Source of the DNA: Cyclobacteriaceae bacterium
GTDB lineage: Bacteria > Bacteroidota > Bacteroidia > Cytophagales > Cyclobacteriaceae
Assembly: GCA_025350305.1 (NCBI GenBank)
Contig: JANXYC010000165.1
Span: 1 to 37,030 of the forward strand
Length of the DNA stretch: 37,030 nucleotides
Direction: 5' to 3'
Shown: positions 34,847 through 37,030 of the stretch, piece after piece
How positions within the stretch are numbered: the stretch's first letter is position 1
Layout of the letters: every line of letters begins with the position of its first letter
Notes under the pieces: model-generated
Database searches by the model: none
The model's input: only the letters and a program-made list of their open reading frames with translations
Told to the model about the DNA's origin: nothing
Made by a program: the position numbers and the translations under genes

Positions 34847-35914
34847 ATGAGGCAATTGATTTACCCCAAGTTGGTGTACCGGACCCTTCCGATACTATGT
34901 GGATGGATGCTGTTGGTCACACTTTCGGTAACTGCTCAGGACCCCCAGTTTTCACAATTTTATGCGGCACCGTTGTATTTGAATCCGGCATTTGCAGGGT
35001 CAACGCAACAAGGACGTGTGGGGATGAATTATCGCAACCAATGGCCTGCTATTGATGCCAACTTCACCACCATTTCTGCCTTTGCCGATTTTTACATAGA
35101 GGACAAAAATAGCGGAGTAGGAGCATTACTCACGCGTGATTATGTTGGTATTGTAGGATTGCAATCCATAAGTTTTGCTTTGCAGTATGCTTATCAACTC
35201 AAGCTTACTAAAGAATGGTCGTTTCGTCCCGGTGTTCAAGTGGGTATCATCAACCGGTCGATCAACTTTGGAAGTCTTACGTTTGGTGATCAGTTTGATC
35301 CCAGCACGGGAACAATTACAAAAGGCACCGCCGAGGCGCTTAACACAGGCCAAAGCAAATTCTTTCCCGATATTTCTTTTGGGGGATTATTTTTTTCTAA
35401 AAACGCGTGGCTGGGCGTTGCCGCACATCACATCACCCAACCGAATCAATCCATCCTGGGCTCAAAGGATAATCTCGATATGAAAGTGTCTGTGCATGGA
35501 GGATATAAAATATTCTTCAGACCCGGTATGTTAGGCACAGGTGTATTTGCGCGACCTCGGGAGCGGAGTATTGCCCCGGTAGCCCAATATCGTCATCAGG
35601 GTCTTTCAGATCAGATGGATGTCGGCATGTATTATACGTTTGAGCCACTGATCATTGGTACCTGGTACAGGGGTATTCCATTCAAATCAGTAAATGGTTT
35701 TGCCAATAATGAATCCGTTGTGTTGTTGGTAGGCCTTACATTAAAAGGAGAAAAAGATATTTTAAATATTGGTTACAGTTATGACTTCACCATTTCTAAA
35801 CTTGGTCCTGGCAGCGGTGGCGCCCACGAATTCAGCCTGGTCTATTCATGGCCAACACGCAACCCACGTAAGCCACCGAAGGATAAGTTGATTATTCCAT
35901 GCCCGGATTTTTGA
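34847..35914 (+). CDS. PorP/SprF-family T9SS outer-membrane protein
   Basis: A 355-residue outer-membrane beta-barrel-like protein of the PorP/SprF family, which helps attach or secrete T9SS partner proteins in Bacteroidota. The signal peptide (about 1-30) ends in LSVTAQ. The diagnostic DPQFSQFYAAPLYLNPAFAGS follows (32-52), then GMNYRNQWPAI and repeated amphipathic strands. The end is the usual LNIGYSYDFTIS...GGAHEFSLVYSW. It is divergent from the giant cargo gene, the usual pairing of an sprF-like gene with a CHU_C cargo. No other gld/spr genes are nearby, so it is probably a dedicated partner. Confidence 0.93.
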   Translation: MRQLIYPKLVYRTLPILCGWMLLVTLSVTAQDPQFSQFYAAPLYLNPAFAGSTQQGRVGMNYRNQWPAIDANFTTISAFADFYIEDKNSGVGALLTRDYVGIVGLQSISFALQYAYQLKLTKEWSFRPGVQVGIINRSINFGSLTFGDQFDPSTGTITKGTAEALNTGQSKFFPDISFGGLFFSKNAWLGVAAHHITQPNQSILGSKDNLDMKVSVHGGYKIFFRPGMLGTGVFARPRERSIAPVAQYRHQGLSDQMDVGMYYTFEPLIIGTWYRGIPFKSVNGFANNESVVLLVGLTLKGEKDILNIGYSYDFTISKLGPGSGGAHEFSLVYSWPTRNPRKPPKDKLIIPCPDF

Positions 35915-35989
35915 TCAGAATTGACAGGATGAAAGGATTGCAGGATTGAACATGGTTAGCCACTCCACTTACCACTTACTGATTACCAC
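35915..35989. repeat. Intergenic AGGATT and CCACTTAC repeats
   Basis: Between two convergent genes lie CAGGATGAAAGGATTGCAGG (35925-35944) and CCACTTACCACTTACTGATTACCACTTACTCC (35966-35997; three ACCACTTAC-like units, the last running into the coding end). The first is of the same kind as the ftsA-ftsZ gap repeat. No clear terminator hairpin was seen. Confidence 0.5.
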
Positions 35990-36964
35990 TTACTCCTCCC
36001 CGCCGCCTTCCAATTTACTAGGGGCATCCATCCCGATGTGGAGCAAGGCATCGCCGGCATTTACAACCGGATTATTATTCAGCCCGACAACATAGCCCGT
36101 CACTGGTGATATGATTTCTTCCTTGAATTCCCCAAACGGATCGGTGATCTGACCGACCAATTGATTATTGTGTATCAGTTCACCTGATTTTATGTGCGGA
36201 TGAAAAATTCCAGCGGTGCGAGCACGTATCCAGGCGGAATTCCAGACAATCCTATTCTCTTCGATAGGCTCCGGAGCCGTGTCTATCATTTTCAGATGTC
36301 TCATTAGACGAAGGGTGCCATTTATGCCTTCTTCGATGGCGTGGAAATCCATACGAAGTGATTCGCCCCCTTCAAATACAATAATGTTTTTTCCTTTCTT
36401 TGCTGCCGTCTGCCGAAGCGAGTGCAGTCGAAACGGAGAGTCAATAGTGAAGGGCGCGTGGAACGCCTGTGCAAGTGCTGCATTTTTCGGCTCCTGCATC
36501 ATGCACCGCACCTGTGGATAGTTGGTCCGCATCGCACCACCTGTATGGAAATCGACACCCACATCAATGCAGGGTATAATATCGTGCGTCATGTGATAGG
36601 CAACGCGGGCGGCCAGCGAGCCGGTTTTACTTCCGGGAAAGGAACGGTTCACATCCTTGCCATCCGGCACTTCCCGTGAATAATTGAGAAAACCATACAC
36701 ATTAATAATAGGCATGCAAACCGTGGTGCCGCGTAGTACTTTATGATGGCCGGCATCGATGATTCGTCTCACGATCTCCATCCCGTTGATTTCATCGCCA
36801 TGCATGCCGGCCGTAAGGGCCAGCACGGGTCCATCTTCCAGGGACCGGTACACGTAGATCGGAGTGTCTATCTGCGTGCGCGAAGGCAGACGGGCAATAT
36901 TAATATTGATTTCTTTAAATTCTCCAGGATGGATCGTCTGCCCAGCGATGATCAGATCGTTCAT
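35990..36964 (-). CDS. Succinylglutamate desuccinylase/aspartoacylase family
   Basis: A 324-residue M14-type zinc amidohydrolase of the AstE/AspA family, cytosolic. It probably deacylates an N-acyl amino acid or peptide; the substrate is unknown. Zinc ligands: His55 and Glu58 in AGMHGDEING (52-61) and His140 in VDFHTGG. DVNRSFPG (104-111) provides substrate arginine contacts, and FEGGES holds the likely catalytic Glu. A biotinyl/lipoyl-like tail (about 250-310, ISPVTGYVVGLNNNPVVNAG) is also present, a common variant. In many Bacteroidota this family lies next to rimK, whose gene would be outside the window. Repeats follow its start. Confidence 0.88.
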   Translation of the reverse strand: MNDLIIAGQTIHPGEFKEININIARLPSRTQIDTPIYVYRSLEDGPVLALTAGMHGDEINGMEIVRRIIDAGHHKVLRGTTVCMPIINVYGFLNYSREVPDGKDVNRSFPGSKTGSLAARVAYHMTHDIIPCIDVGVDFHTGGAMRTNYPQVRCMMQEPKNAALAQAFHAPFTIDSPFRLHSLRQTAAKKGKNIIVFEGGESLRMDFHAIEEGINGTLRLMRHLKMIDTAPEPIEENRIVWNSAWIRARTAGIFHPHIKSGELIHNNQLVGQITDPFGEFKEEIISPVTGYVVGLNNNPVVNAGDALLHIGMDAPSKLEGGGEE

Positions 36965-36978
36965 TTAATTTAATTAGT

Positions 36979-37005
36979 TTAAAGTTCAAAGCTTAAAGTT
37001 CAAAG
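36979..37005. repeat. TTAAAGTTCAAAG tandem repeat
   Basis: The 13-mer TTAAAGTTCAAAG occurs twice (36979-36991 and 36993-37005) directly upstream of the desuccinylase-family gene. It is another low-complexity intergenic repeat type and is cut short by the window end. Confidence 0.6.
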
Positions 37006-37030
37006 TGGAATAAAACAAAGGACAAGCTTT

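Overview
The window is a chromosomal piece of a Bacteroidota bacterium, most likely of the order Cytophagales. The evidence is a dcw cell-wall/division cluster in Bacteroidota order without murF or ddl, a PorP/SprF-family protein, a very large secreted protein ending in a type IX secretion (T9SS) CHU_C-type sorting domain, starts with little Shine-Dalgarno signal, and TAnnTTTG promoter elements. No tRNA, rRNA, CRISPR array or intact insertion sequence was seen.

Layout. (1) 1-1002 is a graveyard of broken genes: a truncated TIGR04255-family gene, the last ~50 codons of a probable DNA methylase and a nuclease-like fragment. An intact aldo/keto reductase (1171-2160) and a truncated FtsX/MacB-type ABC permease (2291-2956, minus) follow. 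(2) 3196-19314 is the dcw cluster on the plus strand: mraZ, rsmH, ftsL-like, ftsI, murE, mraY, murD, ftsW, murG, murC, ftsQ, ftsA, ftsZ. It opens with a three-repeat MraZ operator that overlaps a Bacteroidota promoter. Overlapping start/stop codons tie many genes together, and several gaps carry short repetitive sequence. Together these genes make lipid II (MurE, MurD and MurC ligases, MraY, MurG), polymerise and crosslink it at the septum (FtsW, FtsI) and build the Z-ring (FtsZ, FtsA, FtsQ, FtsL). MurE has the DNPR motif of meso-diaminopimelate ligases. (3) 19315-19885 holds a GC-rich repeat, a strongly folded RNA-like segment ending in a perfect terminator, and a DUF3667 remnant. (4) 19886-25917 is envelope-related: an alpha/beta hydrolase (plus); an nfeD-kdsB-methyltransferase operon (minus) with overlapping start/stop codons; and a LysM protein coupled to an OmpA-family protein (plus). 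(5) 25942-29206 holds a TIGR02757 protein, the wreck of a histidine kinase/response regulator pair, a Sua5-type threonylcarbamoyl-AMP synthase, a Nudix hydrolase and a small secreted protein. (6) 29378-36964 holds the ~1,720-residue T9SS cargo protein, a divergent PorP/SprF protein and a zinc carboxypeptidase-like desuccinylase/aspartoacylase.

The two most interesting non-genic features are these. First, a 77-bp MITE-like element lies between two TTAA copies and cleanly splits the receiver domain of a response-regulator pseudogene. Removing it and one TTAA, and correcting two homopolymer frameshifts, restores a continuous receiver sequence to a natural stop. Second, a ~200-nt segment after ftsZ can fold into a long-range stem, a three-way junction and a terminator, and may be a non-coding RNA. 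No wholly new multi-gene system was recognised.
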